DNA of 64,000 nucleotides from Marinobacter fonticola. GTDB lineage: Bacteria; Pseudomonadota; Gammaproteobacteria; Pseudomonadales; Oleiphilaceae. Both the position numbers and the translations under genes were made by a program. Below the pieces are notes generated by a model. It saw only the letters and a list, made by a program, of their open reading frames with translations. It was not told where the DNA came from and searched no databases. Position 1 is the first letter of the stretch, and each line of letters starts with the position of its first letter. Below, piece after piece: positions 36,056 through 44,618 of this stretch. The DNA lies in assembly GCF_008122265.1 (NCBI RefSeq), contig NZ_CP043042.1:1550001-1614000 (forward strand), read 5' to 3'.

Positions 36056-37780
36056 TTGGACGAAGCGGACAAGGATGCGCAGCCTCTCCGCATCCTGATT
36101 GCCGACGACAGTGAAAGCGACCGCCTGATTCTGAAAACCATGGTTCGTCGTCAGGGCCATGAGGTGATGACGGCGGCAAACGGAGTTGAGGCCGTTGACA
36201 GCTTTCGCAGCTTCAAGCCCCAGATCGTTCTGCTAGACGTCATGATGCCGGGCATGGACGGTATGGAAGCTGCGCGCCATATCAAAGCGTTGGCCGGCGA
36301 AGAACTCGTGCCGATCATCTTTCTGACCTCCCTTTCCGACGCGGACGCACTGGCTCGCTGCCTGGAGTCCGGCGGTGACGATTTTCTCTCCAAGCCTTAC
36401 AACCGCATCATAATCGAGGCCAAGATCAACGCCTTTAACCGAATGCGGGTGATGCACCGGACCTTGAGTAAACAGCGCGACTTGATCCGGGCCCGCAACG
36501 AGCAATTGGTTAAGGAGCAGACCATAGCCCGTCGGGTTTTTGACAATGTTGCGCACACCGGTTGTCTCGACGCGCCCAATATTCGCTATCACGCATCGCC
36601 GATGTCCGTATTCAACGGTGACGTGCTGTTTGCCTGTCCGCGTCCTTCCGGCGGCATGAACATACTGATCGGCGACTTCACGGGCCACGGCTTGCCGGCC
36701 GCCATCGGCGCGATGCCGCTGGCCGAAATCTTTTACGGCATGACCAGCAAGGGCTTCCTGATCGGCGATATCCTGCGGGAAATCAATCTGAAGCTTTGGC
36801 GTATCCTGCCAACCGATATGTTCTGCTGTGCCGCCTTCTTGGAGTTGGATTTCCACCTCGGCAACCTCACGTTCTGGAACGGTGGTTTGCCGGCCGGATT
36901 TCTCATGCGCCGCGACCAAGATTTATTGCCGCTGCCGTCGCGTCACCTACCGTTGGGTGTTGTCTCCGGCGATCGCTTCTCCGCGGAAGTGGATACGGTG
37001 AAAGTGGAAGAGGGCGACACCATACTGTTCGTTACCGATGGTGTGCCGGAAGCCACCAATGCTCATGGGGACATGTTCGGCGAAGCCCGGCTGCGTGAAG
37101 TGCTCGACGCGTGCGACACGGATCGGTCCGCGTTGGAGGCCGTCCTGGCAGCGATCCAATCCTTTACCGACACGGAGCAAACCCGAGACGATCTGACGCT
37201 GGTCTCGGTCGATGTGGCGCTATCGGCGGTGCTGGATGAGCTGCCTCAACGGGTCGCGCAATCGGCTCTGGGCGGTCCGGCGCGCTGGACTTGCGAGTAC
37301 GAAGTGGCGGGTGAAACTTTGTCCCAGTTCAATCCGCTGCCTCTGCTGCTGCATATTTGCATGGAGGTTCCGGGTTTGAGGCGGCGGAGCGGCGAGGTCT
37401 ACACCATACTCTCGGAGCTGTACACCAACGCGCTGGAGCACGGCGTACTCAAGCTGCCCTCTAGTTGGAAAAGTTCGCCCGAGGGGTTTGGCCACTACTA
37501 TGCTGAGCGAGAGCGGCGTCTGCGCAGTGCCGGCAAGCACGATACCGTACGCTTTCGGCTCCAGCATGAAACAGGTCAGAAGGGCGGCGAGCTCCGGGTC
37601 AGTTGCAGCGATAGCGGGGAGGGCTTCGACTATACTGATGGCGCATTGTCTTCTCTTGAGAACGATGGTTACGCTGGGCGGGGCCTGGCGTTGCTGCATC
37701 AACTGTGTGAGTCGCTGACACACCGGGGCAGCGGGAATGAAGTCGAGGCCGTCTATTGCTGGTCCATTGATTCCCGGTAG
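36056..37780 (+). CDS. Response regulator with PP2C phosphatase and anti-sigma kinase domains (HsbR-like)
   Basis: 574 residues, close to HsbR (571). Three domains: receiver (about 11-130, phosphoacceptor Asp61 in VLLDVMMPGMDGM), SpoIIE/PP2C serine phosphatase (about 185-400; ILIGDFTGHGLPAA, ILFVTDGVPEA, TRDDLTLVSV), and a HATPase anti-sigma kinase (about 430-570; SELYTNALEHGVLK, DSGEGFDY). In P. aeruginosa it dephosphorylates or phosphorylates HsbA depending on its own phosphorylation via HptB. Start is TTG at 36056 with GGAG 10 bases upstream; no ATG fits. Confidence 0.87.
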   Translation: MDEADKDAQPLRILIADDSESDRLILKTMVRRQGHEVMTAANGVEAVDSFRSFKPQIVLLDVMMPGMDGMEAARHIKALAGEELVPIIFLTSLSDADALARCLESGGDDFLSKPYNRIIIEAKINAFNRMRVMHRTLSKQRDLIRARNEQLVKEQTIARRVFDNVAHTGCLDAPNIRYHASPMSVFNGDVLFACPRPSGGMNILIGDFTGHGLPAAIGAMPLAEIFYGMTSKGFLIGDILREINLKLWRILPTDMFCCAAFLELDFHLGNLTFWNGGLPAGFLMRRDQDLLPLPSRHLPLGVVSGDRFSAEVDTVKVEEGDTILFVTDGVPEATNAHGDMFGEARLREVLDACDTDRSALEAVLAAIQSFTDTEQTRDDLTLVSVDVALSAVLDELPQRVAQSALGGPARWTCEYEVAGETLSQFNPLPLLLHICMEVPGLRRRSGEVYTILSELYTNALEHGVLKLPSSWKSSPEGFGHYYAERERRLRSAGKHDTVRFRLQHETGQKGGELRVSCSDSGEGFDYTDGALSSLENDGYAGRGLALLHQLCESLTHRGSGNEVEAVYCWSIDSR

Positions 37781-37862
37781 CCCTCCGCGATGTCATGAGC
37801 GGTACCGCGCTGAGCGCCGGGCACGACGTGTCTGCTGGGGCCAAGCCGCAAGCGAGCGCCCA

Positions 37863-37894
37863 TGTGCAGTAGACCTGTTGTGCAGTAGACCTGT
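37863..37894 (+). repeat. Perfect 2 x 16-bp tandem duplication before the Hpt gene
   Basis: TGTGCAGTAGACCTGT occurs twice head to tail, ending right before the AAGGAG ribosome site of the Hpt gene. Such duplications arise by slippage and may alter leader length. Confidence 0.85.
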
Positions 37895-37911
37895 AAGGAG
37901 ACGAGACGACC

Positions 37912-38259
37912 ATGAACCAAAAGCCACATCTGGATGGCGAAGCCCTGGCGGAACTGCGTGAAGTCATGGAGGACGAGTTCGAGGTTCTGATCAGGACCTA
38001 TCTGAGCGACTCCAGCGAACGGCTTGATGCGCTGCGCTCGTCGTTGCGGGAGCGCAACGTGGATGCATTCACCAAGTCGGCCCACAGTTTCAAAGGCAGC
38101 TGCATCAATATCGGAGCGCCGCGCCTCGGTTCCCTGTGCTCGGACGCGGAATTGGCCGGACGAGAAGACCGGCTCGATGAAGCGGTGCACATTCTGGACG
38201 ATATACAAAGCGAGTTTTCTGCGGTTCGCGAACTCCTGGAACGGACACTGATCCGATGA
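37912..38259 (+). CDS. Histidine phosphotransfer protein (HptB-like)
   Basis: 115 residues, a single Hpt four-helix domain with phospho-accepting His58 (TKSAHSFKGSCINIGA). It probably passes phosphate from hybrid sensor kinases to the receiver of the HsbR-like protein, as HptB does in P. aeruginosa. Third gene of the partner-switch trio; an AAGGAG site precedes its ATG at the edge of the 16-bp duplication. Confidence 0.87.
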   Translation: MNQKPHLDGEALAELREVMEDEFEVLIRTYLSDSSERLDALRSSLRERNVDAFTKSAHSFKGSCINIGAPRLGSLCSDAELAGREDRLDEAVHILDDIQSEFSAVRELLERTLIR

Positions 38260-38393
38260 ATGTTTCTACCTGACCACCCTCGATGCGCGTTGATGGCTCT
38301 TTGGCAGTGACTCTACCGCGCCCTGGCGGGTTGTCCTTTCCTTAGCGCCTATTGGACTTCGTATTGTTGACACCTGTCTTGTATTAAAAAGAT

Positions 38394-38409
38394 TGGCACC
38401 TATCTTGCT
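38394..38409 (+). promoter_or_regulatory. Sigma-54 promoter of fliK
   Basis: TGGCAC-CTATC-TTGCT is a perfect consensus match, GG (38395-38396) to GC (38407-38408) 10 bp. It is 49 bp before fliK. A degraded look-alike, TTGACACCTGTCTTGTA, lies 26-29 bp upstream. Confidence 0.93.
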
Positions 38410-38457
38410 CCGAAACAAACAATTGTTCTAACTACGCCAAAACGGCAAGAGGTTGCC

Positions 38458-39693
38458 ATGTCCGGAATGGTGCTGACGCCTGTGTCACCCACCCCTGAAA
38501 AAACAATTGAACGTCAAGGTTCTGCGTCGGAGAGCGAGCGGCCGGCGGAGAGGTTTGAAGCTGTCTCGGCGCGTGAAAAGGCGCGTCTGGAGCAAAAGGA
38601 CGCGCGGCAGGATCGTGCCGATCGCGTGGCCGAGGAAGACCGGGTGGCCAGGCAAAAGTCGGAGCAGCAGCGCCTGGAGGAAAATCGGGCCAAGCCGGCT
38701 GAAAACGCGGACGAGTCTGGAAAACCAAACGAGAGCGCCAGGTCGGGCGATAAAGCCTCAGAATCGTCACCAGCAGATAAGGAGACGACCGCTGAGAGTG
38801 CCGGTGACGCTTCTGAGACGCCGGATCAGCAAACTGGCGCCATCGGCGACGAAATTTTGCCGATGTTGTTTGGCCTGCCTTTGCCGCAGGAAAGCGTAAC
38901 TCAAGGCCCGCGGAGCCTGACCACAGGTGTGGGCACGCAGATGGGCACGCAGAGTAGCGGGATGGCGGGCGTTTCCACCGCGGTCATGGACAAACTGATG
39001 ATGCAGCCCTTGCAGCAGGGCAGTGCGGGTGGTGGAAGCGATTCCGATAGCTTGCTGGGCATGAAGAGCGAGCAGCTCGGCGCGTTGGTCGGTAAGTCGG
39101 CCTTGGGCGCCGACGGCAAGGCGGCGGATTTTTCCGCCCAGCTTGCGCGTTTCCAGGGGAGTGGGGAGACGGGCGCCCTGCAAAACAATGCCACGGCCTT
39201 GCAGCGGGGTCTGGAAGGGCGCGAGTCCCAGGCCACCCTGAAAAGCTATTCCACCAGCCTGGACCTGCCGGTTCAGCACGCCCAATGGGGTGAGAAAGTG
39301 ACGGGTAAGCTGGCTTGGTTGACCGCCCAGCGCATGTCCACTGCGGAAATTCATATCACTCCGCCGGATCTCGGTCCCCTGGAGGTTCGTGTTCAGGTCC
39401 AGCAGGATCAGGCTCACGTGACCGTCCACGCGACGCACTCCGCTGTACGTGATCAGCTTGAACTGAATGGTCACCGGCTGCGCGATATGCTGCAGGAAAA
39501 TGGCCTCACTCTGGAGAAGTTCGAGGTTTCGGCCGACGCCTCCGACCAGGGCGCTCAGCAGCAACTTGCGGATGAGGGCCAGTCTGGTCGCTACGGCTTC
39601 GGTTCCGAAGGTGAAGGCGATGGCTTGGAAGATACCTTGGGTAGCGGCAGTTTGGACCTGAGCTGGCGCGGCGAGGTTGACCTCTACGCCTAA
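38458..39693 (+). CDS. fliK: FliK, flagellar hook-length control protein
   Basis: 411 residues. The N-terminal two-thirds is low-complexity (Glu/Lys/Arg/Ser/Ala-rich, residues 10-130; then Gly/Ser/Gln-rich), as expected of a flexible ruler. The C-terminal Flg_hook domain is clear (ITPPDLGPLEVRVQVQQDQA; HATHSAVRDQLELNGHRLRD; LQENGLTLEKFEVS), which switches FlhB specificity. Transcribed from the sigma-54 promoter just upstream. Confidence 0.93.
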   Translation: MSGMVLTPVSPTPEKTIERQGSASESERPAERFEAVSAREKARLEQKDARQDRADRVAEEDRVARQKSEQQRLEENRAKPAENADESGKPNESARSGDKASESSPADKETTAESAGDASETPDQQTGAIGDEILPMLFGLPLPQESVTQGPRSLTTGVGTQMGTQSSGMAGVSTAVMDKLMMQPLQQGSAGGGSDSDSLLGMKSEQLGALVGKSALGADGKAADFSAQLARFQGSGETGALQNNATALQRGLEGRESQATLKSYSTSLDLPVQHAQWGEKVTGKLAWLTAQRMSTAEIHITPPDLGPLEVRVQVQQDQAHVTVHATHSAVRDQLELNGHRLRDMLQENGLTLEKFEVSADASDQGAQQQLADEGQSGRYGFGSEGEGDGLEDTLGSGSLDLSWRGEVDLYA

Positions 39694-39708
39694 GATGTCG
39701 TCACTCCT

Positions 39709-39730
39709 GGCCGGCATCTATCTGCCGGCC
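39709..39730 (+). terminator. Candidate terminator after fliK
   Basis: GGCCGGCA and TGCCGGCC form a perfect 8-bp stem with a 6-nt loop, 15 bp after the fliK stop. Only a short T-containing tail follows, so termination may be partial. Confidence 0.5.
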
Positions 39731-39861
39731 GGTGGTTTATGTCTTCCCGTACAGCGGCTAGACTTCTGTTTTATAAACGTGTCTGGAATAAAGAGCGCGA
39801 CGGTGGCCAGCCACAAAACCTGGCCGCTTTCCTGCAGAATTCGGCTTTCATGTGACGTAAT

Positions 39862-39877
39862 TGGTCTGCTCCTTGCT
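39862..39877 (+). promoter_or_regulatory. Sigma-54 promoter of fliL operon
   Basis: TGGTCT-GCTCC-TTGCT, GG (39863-39864) and GC (39875-39876) 10 bp apart; 50 bp before fliL. It would drive fliLMNOPQR-flhB. Confidence 0.85.
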
Positions 39878-39927
39878 TAAGATCCGGGCGTATTCGTGGA
39901 GTGACAATAAACTGACTGTTGGGAACT

Positions 39928-40431
39928 ATGGCAGAGAATACGGAGCAGGCGCCCGCGGGCAAGAAGGGTAAACTTAAACTCATTATTGGCCTGGTCGTCG
40001 TGATCGTATTGGCCGTGGCTCTATCGATAGGCGGGACGCTCTGGTTTCTCCAGTCTGGCGACGATGCCGAGACGCAGGACGGCGACGCTGATACCGCAGC
40101 GGCGGAGGCGTTCGAGCCCAGTCTCTATTACTCGCTCGACAAGCCATTTATCGTCACACTGGCCAGTGAGGAACGGCAACGGTATATGCAGATCTTCGTG
40201 GCGCTGCAAAGCCGAAATCAGGCAGCGCTCGATGCGGCCCAAACCCATATGCCGTTACTTCGTAGCCGCTTGCTAACGCTGTTCGGAGCGCAAGATTTTC
40301 AGGCCATGCAGACCCCGGAGGGGAAGCAGGCATTGCTTGAGGAAGCCCTAAGTACCGTCAATACGGTGCTCGAGCAGGAGGGCGCGGAACCCATTGATCA
40401 CATTCTGTTCGAAAACTTTGTGTTGCAGTAG
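39928..40431 (+). CDS. fliL: FliL, flagellar stator-associated membrane protein
   Basis: 167 residues from ATG 39928. A basic head (KKGKLK), one membrane helix (LIIGLVVVIVLAVALSIGGT, about residues 17-36), an acidic linker and a periplasmic SPFH-like domain (YYSLDKPFIVTLASEERQRY; LRSRLLTLFGAQDFQAM). It surrounds MotA/MotB-type stators and supports torque. First gene of its operon. Confidence 0.95.
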   Translation: MAENTEQAPAGKKGKLKLIIGLVVVIVLAVALSIGGTLWFLQSGDDAETQDGDADTAAAEAFEPSLYYSLDKPFIVTLASEERQRYMQIFVALQSRNQAALDAAQTHMPLLRSRLLTLFGAQDFQAMQTPEGKQALLEEALSTVNTVLEQEGAEPIDHILFENFVLQ

Positions 40432-40485
40432 CGGCGGCATTAGCCACGGGATCAACCGCACGAACAGCGAAAGATTAATCATAAG

Positions 40486-40526
40486 GGGACCGGCAACTGC
40501 GGCGCGAAACCTGCGTTGCCGGTCCC
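40486..40526 (+). other. 12-bp perfect stem-loop between fliL and fliM
   Basis: GGGACCGGCAAC (40486-40497) pairs with GTTGCCGGTCCC (40515-40526) around a 17-nt loop that can itself pair (GC-rich). No T-run follows, so it is more likely an mRNA processing or stability element than a terminator. Confidence 0.65.
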
Positions 40527-40564
40527 GTCGTCGTAATGGCAACCTCTGAGATCGGATAACAGGT

Positions 40565-41563
40565 ATGCAGGACTTACTGTCACAAGACGAAATCGATGCG
40601 CTATTGCACGGCGTCGACGACGGTGACATCGACACCTACGACGATGCTGACGAGGCCGGTGTCAAGTCGTACGACCTGGCGAGCCAGGATCGTATCGTCC
40701 GTGGGCGGATGCCGACCCTCGAGATGATTAACGAACGTTTTGCGCGCTACACCCGTATCAGTCTGTTTAACCTGTTGCGCCGCAACGCCGACGTGTCGAC
40801 CGGCGGCGTGCAGATCATGAAGTTTGGCGAGTACATCCATACGCTGTATGTGCCGACCAGTCTCAACCTCGTGAAAATGCGCCCGCTACGGGGCACCGGG
40901 CTGTTCATCCTGGATGCCAAGCTGGTGTTCAAGCTGGTGGACAACTTCTTCGGGGGCGAAGGGCGGCATGCCAAAATCGAAGGCCGCGAGTTTACGCCGA
41001 CCGAAACCCGTATTGTGCAGATGATGCTCAACCAAGTGTTTCAGGACATGCGGGAAGCCTGGAATGCGGTGCTCAAAGTGGACTTCGAATACATGAGCTC
41101 GGAAGTGAACCCGGCCATGGCGAATATTGTCAGCCCCAGCGAGGTGGTCGTAATCAGCACCTTCCACATCGAGCTGGACGGCGGTGGCGGCGAACTGCAT
41201 ATGGCTTTGCCGTACTCGATGATCGAACCGATTCGCGATGTGCTCGACGCCGGGGTGCAAAGTGATATCGACGACGTCGACGAGCGTTGGGTCAACGCCC
41301 TGCAGGAAGACATCAAAGCCGTCAATGTACCGATCAATGCGACCGTCTGCCGCCGCCGCATGTCTTTGCGCGAGTTGGCCAAGCTTAAGGCCGGTGACGT
41401 CATTCCTATCGAGATGGAAGGCGATCTCACCATGACGGCCAACGGCATTCCCATTTATAAGGCCCAGTTGGGTACCCGGGATGGCAACCTGGCGCTACGG
41501 GTTACCGAGCGCGCAACCCGCCCCAACGTAAAGAAGCAATTCAAGGTGGACAGGAATGGCTGA
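40565..41563 (+). CDS. fliM: FliM, flagellar motor switch protein
   Basis: 332 residues. The N-terminal LLSQDEIDALLHG is the CheY-P docking segment; the middle domain contains GGEGRHAKIEGREFTPTE (CheC-like fold), and the C-terminal SpoA domain matches FliN. It switches rotation upon CheY-P binding. Its end overlaps the fliN start by 8 bp. Confidence 0.98.
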   Translation: MQDLLSQDEIDALLHGVDDGDIDTYDDADEAGVKSYDLASQDRIVRGRMPTLEMINERFARYTRISLFNLLRRNADVSTGGVQIMKFGEYIHTLYVPTSLNLVKMRPLRGTGLFILDAKLVFKLVDNFFGGEGRHAKIEGREFTPTETRIVQMMLNQVFQDMREAWNAVLKVDFEYMSSEVNPAMANIVSPSEVVVISTFHIELDGGGGELHMALPYSMIEPIRDVLDAGVQSDIDDVDERWVNALQEDIKAVNVPINATVCRRRMSLRELAKLKAGDVIPIEMEGDLTMTANGIPIYKAQLGTRDGNLALRVTERATRPNVKKQFKVDRNG

Positions 41564-42047
41564 AGACCAGAACCAGAAAGACGACAACGAGATGAGCGAG
41601 GATGAGAAACTCGCCGCCGAATGGGAATCGGCGATGTCTGAATCCGGCGAAGCGACCGACGAAGGCAGTGGCGGGGACGACGACTGGGCTGCGGCTATGG
41701 AGGAAGCGGGCCAGGGCAACTCGGTGAAAACGGCGCCCATGGAAGAATTCGAAGAGGCTGCGCCTCAGACTGGGAACGGACCAGCGCCGGACCTTGATGT
41801 TATTCTGGATATTCCGGTGACCATCTCGATGGAAGTGGGTAATACCCAGATTCCCATCCGCAACCTACTGCAACTGAACCAGGGTTCCGTTATCGAATTG
41901 GACCGGCTGGCAGGTGAGCCCTTGGATGTGCTTGTGAACGGCACGCTCATTGCCCACGGTGAGGTGGTGATGGTCAACGAGAAATTCGGTATCCGGCTAA
42001 CGGACGTTATCAGCCCGGGTGAGCGGATCAAGCGTTTGTCGAAATAG
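41556..42047 (+). CDS. fliN: FliN, flagellar motor switch protein
   Basis: 163 residues: an acidic, flexible N-terminal ~80 residues and a C-terminal SpoA domain (ILDIPVTISMEVGNTQIPIR; GSVIELDRLAGEPLDVLVNG; IRLTDVISPGERIKRL). It builds the C-ring base and binds the export ATPase complex. Followed by a 194-bp gap with short repeats before fliO. Confidence 0.97.
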   Translation: MAEDQNQKDDNEMSEDEKLAAEWESAMSESGEATDEGSGGDDDWAAAMEEAGQGNSVKTAPMEEFEEAAPQTGNGPAPDLDVILDIPVTISMEVGNTQIPIRNLLQLNQGSVIELDRLAGEPLDVLVNGTLIAHGEVVMVNEKFGIRLTDVISPGERIKRLSK

Positions 42048-42050
42048 CCG

Positions 42051-42184
42051 TCGAATAACGTACGCCGTGGCCCATAACGCGCTGTCCAATAACGCTCAGA
42101 CTAAAAAACCTAGTCCAGAAAAACACAGGTCAAACGCATCTTAGTCTAGACAGCACATGGTCTAAGTAAATCACAGTCTAAAAA
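42051..42184 (+). repeat. Short repeated words between fliN and fliO
   Basis: AATAACG occurs three times (near 42054, 42073 and 42091) and AGTCTA/GTCTAA-like words recur four times between 42105 and 42182. The region is AT-richer than its surroundings. It may be a degenerate repeat cluster or regulator-binding DNA; it splits the fliN and fliO reading frames without an evident promoter. Confidence 0.35.
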
Positions 42185-42241
42185 CAATGCATGACCGGAA
42201 CGGCGCCTGAGCGGCATCGTTCCCGGCCCGGAGGAATAATC

Positions 42242-42709
42242 TTGAAACCTGTCCTTGCTTTCGGGCTGCTCCTGGCGAGTATGCCGCTTGTGGCGGAACA
42301 GGCGGCGTCCGACGGACCCATGGCCGGTGGGCAGGGACCGGATAGCCTGATTTCGCTACTCAGTCTTGGCGCCGGTCTGGTCGCGGTCATTGCCCTGATC
42401 TTTGGCTGTGCCTGGCTGGTCAAGCGCATGAATGGCCTGACCGGTATCAACAGTCAGGCCATGCGCATCGTGAGTGTATTGTCGGTTGGCGCCCGCGAAC
42501 GCATCGTGCTGGTCGACGTGGGCGGCACGCAGATTCTGCTGGGCATTACACCGTCGGCTATTCGTACGCTGCATGTTTTTGACGAGCCGGTGGTCACCGA
42601 GTCAGGCCGTGTCGAAGGCGATTTCGCCAAGCGGTTGCAAGCGATGATCGGCCGCAACTGGGGTGACCGCTCGGCTGCCGACCGGGGTGATCGCGGAGGT
42701 GATGCGTGA
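42242..42709 (+). CDS. fliO: FliO, export-gate assembly protein
   Basis: 155 residues from TTG 42242, which has GGAGG 7 bases upstream. A signal-like head ([17 protein letters not shown]), a membrane helix ([20 protein letters not shown]) and a cytoplasmic tail ([30 protein letters not shown]). FliO helps assemble the FliP ring. Its stop overlaps fliP. Confidence 0.9.
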   Translation: MKPVLAFGLLLASMPLVAEQAASDGPMAGGQGPDSLISLLSLGAGLVAVIALIFGCAWLVKRMNGLTGINSQAMRIVSVLSVGARERIVLVDVGGTQILLGITPSAIRTLHVFDEPVVTESGRVEGDFAKRLQAMIGRNWGDRSAADRGDRGGDA

Positions 42710-43485
42710 CCCGGATGTTCCGTCTGTTACCCCTGTTTCGCCTGTTACCCCTATTGTTACGAACGCTTCCCCTGATTCTTTTTGCCTTGCCAGTCTCGGC
42801 GGATATTCCCGGTATCCCCGCTGTGACCGTAACGCCGGGCGACGGCGAGGATACCCAGGAATACTCGGTCACCCTGCAGGTTCTGGCGTTGATGACGGCG
42901 CTGACCTTTCTGCCGGCGATGCTGATGATGATGACGTCGTTCACCCGGATCATCATCGTCTTCGCCATTCTGCGCCAGGCTCTGGGCTTGCAGTCCACGC
43001 CCTCCAATCAGATCCTGCTCGGGCTGACCCTGTTCCTGACCATCTTCATTATGCGGCCGGTGCTGGAAGAGGTGAATCAGGTAGCGCTGCAGCCCTACAT
43101 AGCCGAGGAAATCGCACCGCTGGAAGCCGTGGAGCGTGCCAGTCAGCCGTTCCGCCAGTTCATGCTGGCCCAAACCCGGGAATCCGATATCGGTCTGTTC
43201 ATGCGTATTTCCGGCGAGCAGGCGGCAAGTCCGGAGGAGGTGTCCTTCTGGGTGCTGATGCCGGCGTTCGTGACCAGCGAGCTCAAGACCGCGTTCCAGA
43301 TCGGCTTTATCCTGTTTATCCCATTTCTGATTATCGACATGGTGGTGGCCAGCGTTCTCATGGCCATGGGGATGATGATGCTGTCGCCGATCATCATCTC
43401 GTTGCCGTTCAAGATCATGCTATTCGTGCTCGTGGACGGCTGGGCTCTTATCATGGGTACGCTGGCCGCCAGTTACGGCATATAG
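42706..43485 (+). CDS. fliP: FliP, flagellar export gate protein
   Basis: 259 residues from GTG 42706 (GGAGG 6 bases before; ATG 42715 is the alternative). A signal peptide, then the core [20 protein letters not shown] and [13 protein letters not shown], and C-terminal helices ([18 protein letters not shown]). Five FliP copies with FliQ and FliR form the export channel. Its signal peptide is encoded by an imperfect 18-bp tandem repeat (42719-42754). Confidence 0.97.
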   Translation: MTRMFRLLPLFRLLPLLLRTLPLILFALPVSADIPGIPAVTVTPGDGEDTQEYSVTLQVLALMTALTFLPAMLMMMTSFTRIIIVFAILRQALGLQSTPSNQILLGLTLFLTIFIMRPVLEEVNQVALQPYIAEEIAPLEAVERASQPFRQFMLAQTRESDIGLFMRISGEQAASPEEVSFWVLMPAFVTSELKTAFQIGFILFIPFLIIDMVVASVLMAMGMMMLSPIIISLPFKIMLFVLVDGWALIMGTLAASYGI

Positions 43486-43507
43486 GCTGCGCGCCGGGAG
43501 GCAAGTC

Positions 43508-43777
43508 ATGACACCGGAAACCGTTATCGACATCATGCGGGAAGCGCTCTGGCTCATTGTACTGCTATCGGCGGTCATCATTGGGCCGGGGCTGGCCATT
43601 GGTCTCGTCGTCAGTACATTTCAGGCTGCGACGCAGATTAACGAGCAAACCCTGAGCTTCCTGCCTCGCCTGATTGTAACCCTGCTGATGATCATCTTCG
43701 CCGGCCCTTGGATGTTGACCACATTGATAGAGCACGCCGAGACATTGATCATGCGCATTCCTTACTTGATCGGCTGA
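43508..43777 (+). CDS. fliQ: FliQ, flagellar export gate protein
   Basis: 89 residues, two membrane helices (ALWLIVLLSAVIIGPGLAIG and LIVTLLMIIFAGPWM) with the conserved QAATQINEQTLSFLPRL between them. It lines the export channel. fliR starts 2 bp after its stop. Confidence 0.97.
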   Translation: MTPETVIDIMREALWLIVLLSAVIIGPGLAIGLVVSTFQAATQINEQTLSFLPRLIVTLLMIIFAGPWMLTTLIEHAETLIMRIPYLIG

Positions 43778-43779
43778 CT

Positions 43780-44562
43780 ATGGGAGCGGACGTTTCTGCA
43801 GATCTCATTGGCCAATGGGTAGGGCAGCACTTCTGGCCGTTGTTCCGTATAGCCAGTTTCATGATGGTGATCCCCTTCGTCGGCGCCGGCCTGGTGCCCG
43901 CGCGGATTCGCCTGGGTTTGGCGCTGCTGATGACCATACTGGTGGTGCCGATGATCGGGCCGGTACCGGCTGTCGATGCACTCACCGGGGATGCGGTGAT
44001 CATTACCCTTCAGCAGATCACGATTGGGGTTGGCTTGGGCTTTGTGCTGACGGCCCTGTTCCAGCTTTTTGTCATCGCCGGCCAGATGATTGCGATGCAA
44101 ATGGGTTTGGGGTTTGCGTCGATGGTCGATCCGGCCAACGGGGTGACCGTGCCGACGCTGGCGCAAGTCTACACCATCACCGTTACCTTGTTGTTTCTGG
44201 CGATGAACGGCCACCTGGTCGCCTTTGAGGTTTTTGTCGAGAGTTTCCGGGCCATTCCCATCGGCACCACGGGGCTCAGTCAGAACGCATACTGGCAGTT
44301 GGCCAACCACATCAGCTGGATGTTTGTATCTGCCATGATGCTGGCATTGCCGGCAATTACCGCGGTGCTGATCGTCTACATCGCTTTCGGCGTCATGACC
44401 CGGGCAGCGCCGCAGCTCAATATTTTTGCGCTGGGCTTTCCCATCGGCCTGCTTTTTGGCCTTTTCGCAATCTGGGTGCTGCACGAGGACTTCCTGCCTC
44501 ACTTCGATCAATACACGCGGGAAACCTTCGAGTTCATGCGCGCCCTCCAGGGTTTACCCTAA
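43780..44562 (+). CDS. fliR: FliR, flagellar export gate protein
   Basis: 260 residues from ATG 43780, six predicted membrane helices; typical stretches are FRIASFMMVIPFVGAGLVPA, QMGLGFASMVDPANG and FALGFPIGLLFGLFAIW. It completes the FliPQR channel and is fused in function with FlhB, which follows 56 bp later. Confidence 0.96.
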   Translation: MGADVSADLIGQWVGQHFWPLFRIASFMMVIPFVGAGLVPARIRLGLALLMTILVVPMIGPVPAVDALTGDAVIITLQQITIGVGLGFVLTALFQLFVIAGQMIAMQMGLGFASMVDPANGVTVPTLAQVYTITVTLLFLAMNGHLVAFEVFVESFRAIPIGTTGLSQNAYWQLANHISWMFVSAMMLALPAITAVLIVYIAFGVMTRAAPQLNIFALGFPIGLLFGLFAIWVLHEDFLPHFDQYTRETFEFMRALQGLP

Positions 44563-44618
44563 GGGACTTAACCAGAGCTTCCCTAAGTTAATCGTCGTCC
44601 GAAAGAGACAGAGACGGT

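Noticed and set aside
38767..39717. 316-residue minus-strand frame
   Set aside because: Antisense of fliK, whose Flg_hook domain is clear.
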